A stretch of DNA of 64,000 nt from Cloeon dipterum (lineage: Eukaryota; Arthropoda; Insecta; Ephemeroptera; Baetidae). The position numbers and the translations under genes were made by a program. Positions 23,403-37,100 of this stretch are shown in pieces. The stretch is taken from contig NC_088787.1 of assembly GCF_949628265.1 (NCBI RefSeq), positions 16,110,501-16,174,500 of the forward strand, read 5' to 3'. Under the pieces are notes generated by a model. The model was not told the origin of the DNA, searched no databases, and saw nothing but the letters and a program-made list of their open reading frames with translations. The stretch's first letter is position 1. Each line of letters starts with the position of its first letter.

Positions 23403-26400
23403 TTTGCAAAAATGAAAGACTATCGGCTTTTGGCTGCCAATTTTTGTAATAGCAAAGGTGGGAAGTAGAGCCACAATAAGAGAGCTGTCGTGAAATGCCA
23501 AAATTGTGTGCAGAAGGGTGAGAGGCGCAAAAGCGGGCGCCGGGCGCCGTTTGGAGTTCCAGAGAGGGGGCGCATCGCAGCTTTTAAGAATTTGTTTTGT
23601 AGAAAAGGCGACGCATCGCCCGCTGTTCGCCCCGTCTTGCGCCCTGCCCTGAGTGATGGAGGAAATAATCAAAGTGCTGACTGAGGCCCACAAGGATTAT
23701 ACCAGAGCATGAGTTTTATGAAACCTGAGGTGGGATTAGCCTGAAATGCAGAGCAGAGTATAATTTAATGAGTTCTCCAATCCGTTGCTCATGCGAGAGG
23801 ACAAACGAAAATCAACCATTTGCTCTCCAGCCGCTCATTGACCTTCTGCGATTTTGGTTACAATAAATTAAAAATAATGCAATTTTATTGCTTACGCTCC
23901 CGCCAGTAACATTTCTATTGAAACTAGATAAATGTCAATAAGCTTAGCGTCTTATTGGATTGTGGGTTTCTGGGGCAGCGCGGGCTCTTATTATCTATTA
24001 TTTTTATTCGATGAGGGCCTCGCCGAAGGCCGTTGGATCGGAAATCAACATTTGTAAGCGCAGAGGGTGCCTCCGGCTGTTGATTGCATTTGGTATGGAT
24101 TCAGTGACCTCAGTCCAAGCATATCACACGCAGTGGGAGCCACTCTTTGATTACAAAGTGTGATTGGAATATTCACACCTTCATTATATGGGCGAACGCA
24201 GTCAGATCGGTATTCGAAATCGAACGGAAAATTCCATTCAAATCGCTTACTTTTTTCATCTAGCAAATAATCCAACTATTTTAAAAGCTTATTATACTAA
24301 CAAGAAAAATATTTTTAAATCGATTGATTACGAAATTATTAGTAGATCAAAGCCGACGAAACTGTGCTTTTGATTTTGTAATTTTCGAAGTTTCATCATT
24401 ATAAGGAGATATATCGGCTAGTAACTTTCATCATTTAATCGCAATAAATCTTTTTAATTTTAATGATAACTATTACGAATAAAACTGCATGCGATTAAAG
24501 AAAATAGAGCCTTCATGACAATATTTTTATTACATATAGGAACTAGGAACTCATGTGCGTGAGATTGAGAGAAAAATTACACGTAGATAACAATATTTAA
24601 GTTTTTTTTTTCGAGCTTTATGCTTTATTAAGTGACCTCATTCATTCTTAAGCGATTTTTCGCTAAAAGCTGTAATATTAAAAACTACTGATATATATGC
24701 AGCTCATCATACACTTTCCAAAATTTATTTAACTTGTTGCCGGATACTTTTTGAGTTGTAATAGCGTCATAATTACTATCAATTTATCAAGAGGTTGGGC
24801 GTCATTTTCATAAAGCAGTCACTTAGTCGTAAGCACCTAACATCTTGTTTGGTGAATTGCGCCTGGCACCTCCGCAGCTGCTGTCAAAATTTGTCTTTGC
24901 CCAGAGAGATGAGGGACCACACAGGGAGGATAAACTTAATAAAGAAGAGTGAAGCAGCATTTTATGGCGTGTTACGTGCCTGCCAGGCCCATAAAATTTG
25001 TGATAAACAGGCGGTATTGAGACATATTGCAGCCGGGCGCTGTTTGATCAGGACACAAGATGCCTCACGTGCCGAAGGGACCCGACACGCTAATACACCT
25101 ACATATTGCCTTCGCTGCCTGCAGATTTGGCCGAATGCAGCGTCATTCCTCGAGGGATCGCGCGCATCAATTGATCGCATACTTTTGCACCTGAATATAC
25201 GTATGCGCTTCTTTTGTGGAGGAGTGTGAAATTATAAGTAGGCAATCTGCTGGACGTTGCGGTCACGCAGGCTGCATACATTTTTACAATCTTATTGAAT
25301 AAATCTCGCATTTATTTTCTCGCAGGAGTTTTCCAATGCTGTAGCCGAATCTAACTCATTAGCATAAAATTAAAAATGGAATGAAAAATTGAAAAATTCC
25401 AAAAATATATTCATCTGTCTTAAAATAAAAAACTAAAACTAAAATAGTTAATATGTATTTAAATGGCCCTCAATCATTTCATTAATTTTAGTACCAGTTT
25501 TACGTTTCTATAGCGAGTAACTAATGTTTGAGTCGGTTGATAGAGTTATTATTGCGCTGCGTTGAATTTTTATCAGTGTCTGTGTGATTGTGAGTTTAAG
25601 CTTGAATGACAAATTCATATCTAGAACGCTAAACTGCAACATATTATATATATAAAGTTCACTCCGCTACTTTTTAATCGTTTTAATTAAGCTATTCAAT
25701 TATTCGGTGCATATAACGTAGAGTGGTTCATTTAAACAAAATGCTCAGAAAAATATTAGGAAAATTGGATAGTAGAGGGATTTAAATAAATAATTACCTC
25801 AATGTTTAGTTATTGCTGTTCACACCTTTAGTCGTTCCAACTGGAGGTAAATGTCTGCAGTTATAAATCCCACCTGTCTTGGGAAATAAAGCAAACGGCT
25901 GCCGAAAGAAACAGCAAAACCCTAGTAGCTTGCTGCAACTCCACTCTTTATTTTAATTTGCTCTGTTGACCCATTAATAATGGACTGGGATGCAGCAGAG
26001 TGTAGTCTCTATTGCACCGTTTCCAACACGTACGTCCCGCAGAGCGAGCGAGAAAACTTACTTGTGTTCTGCCCTTTCTCGGGGTCGTTTTACTTCTAGA
26101 TGCTGTTTGTTTCTTCGGTTGCACATGCTGCCTTTCCCCTGCTCTTTAACCCAAATGAATAGGGTGCGCCCCGCCGTATCAAAATAATGAGTGCATTTTC
26201 TCGCAGCCTCTCAATCATTGGAAAGCGCCACAATATCAATTAGAAAGTGTCGTCATCTAGAGCCTGCTTTGATTTTAACACTCGTTAGGCATGCAATGCA
26301 GAGTGATCCAAAGAGAAGTTAGTTGTTCTCATTGCACCTTTCTTCTAACTGTGAGTGGCAGTTTGAAGCAGATAAAACCACGTTTGACCTACATCATTGC

Positions 26401-26698
26401 CGCTTCCAAAGTTCATCACTTGAATAGATTGAAGTTGCGTAATTGTTCTCTTGCTTAGCGAAGGGAGTAGGAAGGGTTATTTCCAAATCCACGAGCTGTC
26501 ATTAAAGCAAATTCCCTGAATTTTGAAGTTGCTTTCAACTCAACTCTATTTAACTTGTGGTATTTCACTACAAAATAGATCATGTGGAATTCATCACTAC
26601 ACAAAACTCAATCTTTATCAATAAAAGATTCGTTTGTGACTTATTAATTAAGCCATGATTATTTTTAAGTTGCAGCTGAAATTATAAATATGCTGAAA
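23403..26698. other. Gene-free stretch
   Basis: No coding exon, RNA gene or transposon could be supported. Bases 23,520-23,640 are GC-rich (many CGC/GCG), the remainder AT-rich with homeodomain-like TAAT sites. Reading frames of 60-160 codons here lack domains and credible splice context. Confidence 0.4.
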
Positions 26699-26700
26699 TA

Positions 26701-27154
26701 GTGTGTATACTGTCAGAGTTATAACTAACGACATTACGATCAATAATAATTGTTGTGTACCGATATATAGCAACGTAAATTTTTGGGCACCCACAGGGGA
26801 AAGCGGAGGGAGAAACTCAGGTATAAATAAAAGCAACTCAAGAGCCTCTGTGTTTTGGCCGGGTGGAGGGGTGGATTGATACTTAAACATCACGCCTACC
26901 AAATTTTAAAAACAAATTTAAAACCCACAAGCAAAAGTATAAGCGCTGGTATTCTTATTATATTCGCTAGCAAATAAGTACACAAACACAGGTCGCGCGT
27001 TCGAGAGAGGGAGGCTCTTGCGGTGCCATTATTTATACCTGATTTTCTCTCTCCGCTCTCCCCTGTGGGCGCCCGAAAATTGACGTCGCTACATACTAGT
27101 ACACAGCAATTATTATTGATCGTAATATCGTCAGGCAAATACCTGACATACACT
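26701..27154. mobile_element. MITE with long inverted arms, about 454 bp
   Basis: The left arm (about 26701-26856) and right arm (about 26986-27154) are inverted copies of each other over roughly 150 bp, broken by small gaps. Shared blocks include TCAATAATAATTG, CCACAGGGGA and CAGGTATAAATA. Ends read GTGT(GT)AT and its complement, and TA dinucleotides border both sides (26699-26700 and 27155-27156). The central loop of about 130 bp has no ORF. Transcribed RNA would fold into a long hairpin. It is a non-autonomous DNA transposon by structure; family unknown. Confidence 0.7.
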
Positions 27155-27156
27155 TA

Positions 27157-30100
27157 ACTAGAGTAAAATACAGTAGAGCAGCGGGCATGCCCATGAAACT
27201 GTTAGCAAATGGAATCTGAAAGTTGTAATAAAAGCAAATTATATCTTCCAGGAAAGGAATCGAGGTCGCGGTTGATTCCGACTCTCAATTTCAAAACTGA
27301 ATTATTGGGAAAGACAAGCTGAGCGTGAAACGCATTAATGGAATGACTTGGCCTGAGAGCAGCACTCAAATCTGTGTGATTTCTACACATTCATCCCGTT
27401 CCCTGAATCGACAATGAAAGGACGGCGTGCGCGAATGGAGAGTCAGCCAGTCAGTCAGTTCATCAGTTTGATTTTCTCAAGTTGGGAATAAGACTTTTCT
27501 CTCCCGCAGCGAGTGTTATTCTCTCAGGGGCATTAATTCACGATGTAGTCAGCTGAAATTCAATTTACATTTGTAATTGGATTAATAATTGATTCGGCAA
27601 GACGGCGCGGCACCGCAAGGCTCTTTCTGTTGTTTAAAACGCGCTCTGATACGTTGCTGAGTGAGCGTTGGCTGCTTTGCTACCGATCACCCATCATCAT
27701 TTCGCCCCAGCAGTTTATTATTATTATTATTGATCAGGCTCGCATTGAATGCGAGTGTTTTGCAAGCAAAATGGGCTCTTTTTCAAACGGTGGTTAGGCC
27801 AACAATGCGCCCACTAATGCCCCCAGATGACTGACTGACTGGCTCTCTCACTGAATATGCAATTGAACGCGCGCGCACTCATATCCATCTCGCACAATGT
27901 CATCTGCACCGCACTCTGATGCGTATTGTTCTCCCCCCCGAGATCATTTCAAATCGCAGCCGAGAGCGGTGTTATTAAAAAAGCACTCAAGCCCCCAATC
28001 TGCCAGGTAAGCACACGGCCAAAACAAAGAAAGACATTCCAATAAGTGAACCGCTCGCTTCGAATCGGCCCCCAGCTACCATTTGCTCCGTGGCAGATCG
28101 GATTGGATTTTTTTTGCCTTTATTCTCTGGCATATCAACGTGAAACAAATGCGTGCAATTTAGTGACACGAGCTTTTTAGCATTAATAGGCTCCACAACG
28201 CAACATTGCTTTCGACATTTTTGTCCTACACAAAAGGCTGGATTTTTTTAGCCTTGGAATCCGTCTGTTTCAATTTTAACCTACGTGACTCTTTCTAAAC
28301 TTTGAGCTAAATTCTGAAATATTATTATGTTCACGTGCAAATTTAATTTGGCAGAAAAAATAGATCCAACTGTCATTTAAAGACGCTTATTCCTTTACTT
28401 TCTGCATCTGTTTTTGAATGGCAAAGAAGTGCCAAGGTTGGCGCCCATGTCAATATCTAATTAAACCTTGACAGGCAATTCTGGAACTTGTTTATTAAAC
28501 AGCACCTGCAAACTTAAATAAAAAAAAAACCGAAGAAACTTTCTTACGGATGCAAAATCACAAATACTACTATTAAAACTTAAAAAAATACATATATCCT
28601 CAAATTATCCTAGACTGCAAATAAGTTTCATCTGATTGTCCGTGGACATTAACCTTTCACACATATCTTTCAATTTTCTATTTGGAAATAAAAAAATGTT
28701 ATGATGCCCGTAAAACCTCTTTCGTGAGAAAGTGTTTGTGCAACAAAGTAGAAAAGAGTTGCAAATAGCGAAACATGCTGTGTCAGCGGGCCTTGCTTTT
28801 TAAACGAGTCGGCCCTGAGGTGCCATGGCTGGCGCAATAACGACGCTTTCTGGACAATGACCGGCGGCCCTAGGCGAGATGACCAGGGTGATCAAAAGTG
28901 GCGAACGTCCCGCGGGGCCGTCGCACACAATAGGCCTATCTGAGGCGGCGGCGGCGTTATTGCACGGCCCTCGGCCATGAGAATTAACCACCCGCTGCAA
29001 AAAGAGAGCATGGAAACTCCATTATAGTGACTCGTAAATCTGCGATCTCGCCTTCTTACGCCTACGCCGCTCCTCCAGCTGCTGAGTTGCCTTTCTCGCA
29101 GGCTGTTTTTTAAGGCGCTGTAAACAAGGAGCTGCTGAATTATTATTGCATTAGACGAGCTCTTAGCATGCTAATTGAATCAGCCCCACTGCGCTGATGT
29201 TAAGTTATTGAGACGTGCTCAGCTCTTGTGTCTACTCACTCGCATTCATGTGCACCCGTTACATATATGCATCCTTAACTTCTGCAAGCAAAAACTTTCC
29301 CTTCTTATAGCCTTACTTAACGCTTAACGTTCTACGCAAAACTTGTAGTGTTTGTGGATCGTCCACGAGCCGTGATATAGAGGTACACGTAATTAGCTTC
29401 AATTTCATTTTTTTTCTCTTTCTCATAAAAGTATAGTTTAAATGTACAATCGTTGGGTTTGAGCACAGAATTTGTATTTTAAGATTATTTTGTGAATTTT
29501 ACCAGATAAAAACCAAATTCGTTCCTTATGGGAACTTTCAAATAGATACTTATGTAAATTCTTGCTGTTCATAACATGCAATTTCTACTAAAACAGCACC
29601 CTTAATTTGGGTAGTTTGTAACAAAATCCATTTAAATATTAAAACTTGATTTTCTCAGTTGATAATATTTTATGTTTTCCAATTTTTTAAAAGCTACTTT
29701 AAGTGTATGATACATAAGCGGTTAAAAATATCTTCAATATAAATTTCAGAATAAATCCCTTCATGCTAGTAAATTATATAAATATTACCGATTCATTATC
29801 GTGATAGCTGGTCAAGTTAGTGTTTGAATGCCATTCAAATTTGTTGTTGATGTAGATTTTGGAAATATATTTTTAACAAACAAAACGGTGTTTATTCATT
29901 AGATTTTTCAAACGAATGTAGTTTTATTTTAATTTCCCAAATATTCTTGTCATCATCACAACGGAATAAGTTTCCCAAGCAAAACTCCCAATCGCTGCAG
30001 AAGCAAAGGGCATTTGAAGCATCTCGACGTAATCCACCAGATAATCTCCAACAAATCACTGCTATAATCCGGAACGTTAGAGAGCACGCAGCAACTTTTG

Positions 30101-33100
30101 CTGACTAAACCGTTAACAGACGTGGGGATTTTAAAATTGAATCCGCGATACCCTTTATTCCTGAAAATGAGGTCAACGTGAAATGAATATGTCCTGTGTG
30201 CAATGGAAGCGAAGCTGCACATATTGAAAATTTAAACGGCCCTTATGCTTTTGTTCAGCTAGCTAGGAATTTATGGGTGAATGCAGTTTTAACTGCTAAT
30301 GGAGCGTGGAGAACGCATCTATAGATTAACTGCACACAGCCAAGTGGCGCTTTGTGCGCTGGCCAACGAGACAAATGCTGAAATGAATCTGCGCGTGGCA
30401 TTTATATTTCACGGATAATCGATCACCACATCATGCGAAATATGGTCAAAACTTAGATCCACCAGGTCTCTATCAAAAATAAAATATGGCAATAACGAAC
30501 TGACATCTTAAGGAAGGAAAATGGTTAGCGACTCGATAGAGCAAGTAAGCAGTGAGGGAAATTAATGAAGCAATGTGAAAAGTCAACTGTCAAAGGACAC
30601 ATTCAAACTTCCAAAGGCGATGAAACTTTGGCAGCAACAATTAAGGACTACAATAATTACTATCTTCTTGGAAAATTTTGCTAAAATTGAGTGTGAATTT
30701 GATTTGCATACCACTCAATGTCTACGAGATGCGCGGAAATTCCGCTTTTGGCACGAACTCTGCAAGAGAGACAAGTTTCCTAGAAGAAGCGGCAGCCGCT
30801 CTTCCCCCAACAACTTTTGTTTAAATTGGCAAAACGTGTAGGAAATGTATTCATACCCTATATTGATTGGAATCATGCGTGTGCTCTGAATGCAGTCAGC
30901 CAAGAGAACGATTTACAAGTGAACGAGAAAAGTGTTGACTGATGGAAAAGAAAAAAGAAGGTGCGAAATTTCCCTGCTGCGCCGAGTCTGGTTCAGAGCC
31001 ACATGCTGCTGCTGCCGCCGCCGCCGCCGTCGCCTTTTTATTTCTGGCTAAAATACAGGCAGCACTTTATGCCTTGTTGCTCGCCATCATCATTTCTGCT
31101 GACAACTCGTCAAAGTAACACAAAAACTTTTATTACAAAAAGTGACAGTGGATTTGGGGTGCAATGCAAAAAGTCAATACTGAGGTCAGCAATAAAATTT
31201 TACAGCGCAATAACGCGCACTTCCTCGCGCCTAATCCCACAACAACGGAAAAACAGAAGATGCGCGGAACACCTTCCACCTTGTTGTTGTTTTTCAAAGC
31301 CACTGGGGCCTTGTCTGAGCAACTTTGCAACGCATCACAGTACAGTACGAAAAGATCAAGAGCAATCAAGAGGAAAAACTTTTTCGTCAGACACTCAGCT
31401 ACGCGTAAGACAATAGTAAATCACAATTAATGAAACAATTGTTCCCCAATTAAATAAAATAGAATGTTTTATTTCCCACCACATTATCACTAATTAGTCA
31501 TTGAGTTTAGCATTTATTATGTAAAATCCGAAACTGACTGCTAAGTGCAAACAAATATGTAAAAAAAATCATTTTGTGCCAGCCTTACGTATGTCTGCAG
31601 GAGCACAAGAAACATTATCTCGATGTTGGTGCCAAAAGTTGGGAATAACTGATCCACTCTATCGCGAGAGAAGTTTTGTTTGCTTGCTCCGCAATCTAAT
31701 TTTTTTATGTTCGGAACACGCAAAAGTATTCATGCGTGAGGGTTTAGCACGATTACGAGGGGAAACTGTCCAGGGCACCCCAGAGCACGGTATTCAAATG
31801 GTCGCATCTGTTCCGTGGGAATTGAGTAAGCGACTCGCCAGCGCTGCACCTTTTCCACCTCTCTACCTGGCCAAGCAAATTGGCTACGAAGGAGGCTGTG
31901 AAATAGCATCATACACACACTCACTCTCTCGCACCGTTTGTTGTCTCTCCTGGGTATTTCTTCGTGACCTAATCTAGCGCGAGGTGATTGGCTGCTCCCT
32001 AACATTCTCACACGCACTCGTACACAAACTCTCTTCCCTTTTTTACAAACCGTTTTTTACAGCCAAATATGAAGAGTATTGACTTTTTGCCCTTAAACGC
32101 CCCCCTCTGACTACTCGGCCTTCTTCGCGGAGAGGGCAAAAGAGATAAAAAGCAGCTCGGCAGCGGATATCTTAAGAGAGCCATTATGCCGCCTTCTTCA
32201 AATTTTATCGAGACACCTCATAGAGAAACAACAAAACAGACCTTGCCACGCTTCTGCATAACAATGGATGATGGAAATGCTGCGAGAGCCTCTCGCTTTC
32301 GTCAGCAACGCAAAACGAGCTGTGAGAGAAAAGGAGAGAGCGAGAGAGACAGCGCGCCTGCCGCTCTCTCGCTTTTCATGCATAATTCCAATAAACACGG
32401 AGAAATAATGCAAATTAAGTGTGCGCCGCGCCCGACAGATTCGCTAGATGCCTTTTGGAATAATAAAACTGAAAAGTTTGTGGCCTTTGCTTGCTCCCGA
32501 AATGAAAAATGCCAGTTTAGAGGGATGTAGTGGAGTGGAGATTGAATTAATGTCGGACGGCCCTTGCCTGGCAATGAAAATGGGAAATGGGTGTCGCATT
32601 TTACGACTTTTTATTAAATCAAGGGCTAAAATGTTCCCCCGGGCTTGAGCGTATGACGAACGCAATTTTATTTAACTTTGAAAAAGATGAATGTTACGGG
32701 GGAGAAATGTTAATTTAATTTTCAGCAAAAGTGTCATTTCCAGCACTACTTTTACCTCGTTGTCTAACGTTCCTATAATACCAATTATAAAGTGCACTTA
32801 AGTTTTGCAACCATGAATTTGAATAAATGCACACTCACCAACTACTTTAAAACACAACAAAAGAAAGGTTCTATATGTTTTGTGCAAAAATTAGAAATAC
32901 CACAGCCAAGAAAAAGCAGACTGCATTTTTCAATATTGAATGTATAAATAATCAGCTAGTCGTATTAAAGTCCGGTGCTCAGTGGCAGGAGAAAAGGTTT
33001 TTACCATATTTTGAAATGTGATAAGAACATTATTAGCCAAGCATGTCTCATTTTAAAAAAAGTACTTACATATTAATTGTTTGTATTTAAATAGTTTCAG

Positions 33101-33700
33101 TGCGCGCCCTTCCCGGTCCTCGGACAGGGATAAAAAGCAAAAAAAGGCCAAGAAAAAACCGTAAACGAAATAAATTTAAAAATGGGTTGGTTGAAAGTAA
33201 ATATTTTGTAAGGAAGGTTTTAAACGATTTTGTCGCTTGTTTTGCTCTATGATTGTGCTCAGCAATGAGTGTAGTCGATCGTGCCCAGATCGTGCCCAAC
33301 GGCCAGTGATTGAAAAAATCCCTGCTGCGCTGGACTTTAGTTTGGCTGGTAAAGAAATGTTAAAACTGTACCTGCCTACTACGGTAACGTGTGATATAAT
33401 TTTTCCCTCAAAATTCACGCACAGCCACCCATCCTAAAATTGTTGTTTCACTGTTTCAAATAATTTCTATGCACTTGTATTTACATAATATTTATTTCTT
33501 TCAAAAGAATCAATCTTAGAGTTTTAGGCATATTTTGTCTTTGAACGTCAGAAATTAAATTCGATCAATAAAAAGTCTGTCTGGTTAGTGCATGAAACAA
33601 AAATCGCTTGTTGATGACTTCACGCTTTCATAACTTTCAAACTCGTTCTCCTGGTCAATCAATTACCATTTTTTGAGTGGAGAGAATTTTTTTCCACTGA
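27157..33700. other. Gene-free stretch with alternating AT-rich and CpG-rich blocks
   Basis: I see no supported gene. CpG-rich patches occur near 28,800-29,000 and 32,280-32,440. Short triplet runs occur at 27,717-27,731 (TTA) and 30,990-31,020 (CTG then CCG). The texture suggests intergenic or intronic regulatory DNA. Confidence 0.4.
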
Positions 33701-34036
33701 CTGAGCCCCATCGAGCGTCATGAAATGCTCTTTATGAAGCAGTCAGTCGACATGTGAGTTGAGTTAGCGCAAGCACACCTTGGCAGGAAGAATCGCCTGG
33801 AGAGAGGTGAAAAATGCGGCGAGGCTGACAGTCCGGCTGGCAGATCTCGTTGACCGCAGCAGCGGCTCGTTCTTTGAGTGGCAGCCGTTGGCGGCTGAAT
33901 TATTTATTTGGCAAATTAGGGGCGCCGATAATTTGCGGCGAGCCAACCTCGTGGTGCGCGGCTATGCGAGGGCCGTGCATGGAATCGCGACGCGCGCACC
34001 TCGCCGGCCGCGTGCTCCGCGCGCCCAGCATCACTC

Positions 34037-34100
34037 AGTCTCCTGCATCTGTGGCAGACGAGCGGCTCGCCGTCGCACCCTCTTGCCTTCACCACGTGCT
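34037..34100 (+). promoter_or_regulatory. Candidate transcription start and non-coding first exon
   Basis: Within a GC/CpG-rich block (33,780-34,110) an initiator-like TCAGTC is at 34035-34040, and 60 bp later a strong splice donor appears (GTGCT then GTGAGT at 34101). This could be a 5' UTR exon of a plus-strand gene with a very long first intron, for example one reaching the signal-peptide exon at 52330. This is inference only; no transcript evidence is available. Confidence 0.3.
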
Positions 34101-37100
34101 GTGAGTATTATAATACATTCGCCTTTCATTGGTGTATATAGATTTGCCTTGCAAATCGAGTCCAATTTTAGCGGCTTTATTGCGGTCACCGTGAGCTGTT
34201 TTTCTTGTGTTTGGCGCGATTCCAATCAAAATTAAATGAATGGTGGCCGATGCATTCGATATGGTTTCTCATTACTTGCCAGCCAACACAGAATGAAACG
34301 AAACACATGTTAGTTGCTTTAGGGATTCAGCAGTTGAATTTTGCGGAGGAAATATGATAATGTGGTTTTCCAAAACAGAAATTGATTCCATTCTCTCTGT
34401 TGCGATCTGTTTTAGAGCACGCCTTTGTAAAGCATACAAATGACAATTAACACGTACTGCAGATTCAGCCGTTTCATGTGCCCTTTGATGTTTAAAGTAT
34501 AATTTAGTAGCAAAATGGGGGTTTAAACTAACTGATACTTTGATACTTTTTACTATTCTTTGATACTTCATTCACCATATTTTTACTTGAAATATAGTGC
34601 ATTTTTCTAAATTAGCAAAACAAATTAATGTCCTATGCAAATGTTGTAGAGGGCAGTGACGATTTTTGGTATATATTATATTCTTCGTGGTGTTCTTTTT
34701 ATTTACTATTTATTCATCTGGTTAAATCAGTTCTTTCAAGTTTACTTTTGATGAAATAAAGAAGTAAAGGGGGAAACTTGATGCGGATAAAAAAACTGAG
34801 AGAGATAACACGCTGCAAGTGATAAATTAGAGAAATAAATGCTTTGGTTTGGGTGATTGGAACAGTTTTGGAGTGATATTTTTCTATTTTATCAAATCAG
34901 CTAAGATATTTTTGATAGTAAATTGCAGGGATATAATAAGTTTGCAAGTATAGGTATAAAACCGCTTCAACGTAAGAATTTTAATCAGAAATAAAATAAA
35001 TGCAAAATACCTAGCAATATGTAGAAGGTCGGGTCTTTTGTGGTAGTATAAAATATAAAAGCAATTTTCTTTCTCTTCCCGGGAAAATCCAAACACAAAA
35101 TCATAAACGAAAATCAAGCTAAGCTCGGGATTAACACTTGATTTAACTGAATTCGGTTCTTCCGTTTCATTAGAAACTTGCATGCAACTGAAACAAGCTA
35201 AAATCGCGGACGTCTTTACAAAGTTAAACGCATTCATCTCATCAAAAGAGCGCGCAGGGCATTGAATTATGTAGAGCTCTGCTCATTTTCAGAGCAGGCT
35301 CAGCTCCTTTTATAATTATCAAACAAACCAAGCTGAAGGGAAACAGCGGAAAGCGTCGGCTGGCTGACTATTCGGGGGCATAGAGTCAAAAGTGTGCGCG
35401 GTGATTTTAATTAAGTTTACATTTCAATTAGTAAAGCCGGGGATGGGGTGAAATATCGGCGTTGGTGCCATTGCAGACAGCTTTGTGATAAAACTTTTTG
35501 TGTTGTTCACCCGAGAGAAGAAGTTTGTTGTGGTTGTTGTTGTTGTTGGGAGCCGGAATTATTGTGTATGATACACAAACCTCGGCGGCGGTAGACGGGG
35601 GAAGTATTCGGCAAAATTATCTCGAGAGTTGCTTGCTGAAGCGACGACACTCAAAGGAAAACGTGAATTTCAATTAATGAACGCGCGGCTAGCTGTAATC
35701 TTCTTCAGTTCACTCTCATTAGGCGCACTAAGGGAAAATTGAAGGCCGCTGTCTCCGCTCAAGTTCTTGAAATTGATAGCGGTTCTGTTTGATTAGGAGA
35801 ATACTGCTTTCTGCCTTCGAACAAGTACGACGTCTTTAGAGAAGAAGATGAATACAATTTAATTTCAAATCTATCTTTCTAGTAAGATTATCACTGCTTG
35901 ATATCTAGATTCTCTGACTAAGTTGAATGTTAGACGCATAACACTTTTGAAAGCTCAAATATAAGATTCGATATTATGTTTAGTGCGGATCAGCAGGGTA
36001 AGTATGCCCCATACAAAAAGCAAATGAAATTATAAATTGGACACAGAGAGAAAGTTAGTCAGCATTCCGAGAGAAATATTTTGCTAACAAAGTTTCTATT
36101 CTCGTTCATACAGATTGTTCCACATATAACGTTGTATTGGATTTATTGGCTTTTGATGAAATAGACACGTAAATTATTAAAACAGACGGTTAATCAATTT
36201 TTATATTTTTTGTAATTTTTTTCTGTTCTGCTATCGCTTCTACTATCTCCTTTTTTTCAAAAAGCACTTATCGAAATAAAATGTGAATCGAACGATGAGT
36301 TTAAAGTGATCAATAAATCCTACAAATATTTATTGCTATCAAAAATAGTTGCCAATGTTATTTTCTTTTCGCCTTTTCGAAGTGAACAACCGAAGGTCTG
36401 CAGCGAACGCATTTCATTTTAATTAGGATTTACTAGATAAGAATCTAGTGCTCTTCCTCTGCTATTCAATAGCTGGCATTCCTAAAATTGTTACAGTTAG
36501 TAATTAATTACCATTTTATAAACATAAAAGTTTGGTGATTTCATGACTGTTCAGCGGCCGTTTATTATTTTTTACATTTTTTTCTAAGACTGGAATCTGG
36601 CAAAACTTTCGTGTTAAATGCTTCCATGCAATTTTAGGACCTTGCGGAGGATTGATGATAAGCATTTTAATCAGTGAAGCATTATTTGATCAAGACATGG
36701 GCGTATTGCGTTGTAGTATTGTTGTTGCAGACATGTCTTCGATCCGTATATCCATGTGATGCACAAAATGAGAAGCAGCACCAACCTTTTAAACTGCATA
36801 AATACACCATATTGAGGATTGCGCAGGACCCATGCACAAAGGGGATTATGAAAAGTGAAAATTCATAAAGCGAGTCTTGCTGGTCATGAAATCTGCTGAG
36901 CAAACCGAGACAATGGCGGTGCCCGCCTGCTCAAAGTCAAAAGGCTCATCTGCATTTTCTCGAGATGGAATAATTCGCGATTGATTGCAGAGAGGGGACG
37001 CTCTTTGAAGTCGCTCCCACTTGACCCTAGCGATCATCTCGTCCGCCGAGGGGGTGGGCTGTCTCCTTTTGTCACATTCAAGCCCATAATCTGGACCACA

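Noticed and set aside
24795-25229. 144-codon + frame in the desert
   Set aside because: No domain, overlapped by similar-length minus-strand frames, no convincing splice sites.
33780-34235. Overlapping 84- and 151-codon frames in the CpG-rich block
   Set aside because: Long frames are expected by chance in such GC-rich sequence; the peptides are Arg/Ala-rich without a recognisable fold.
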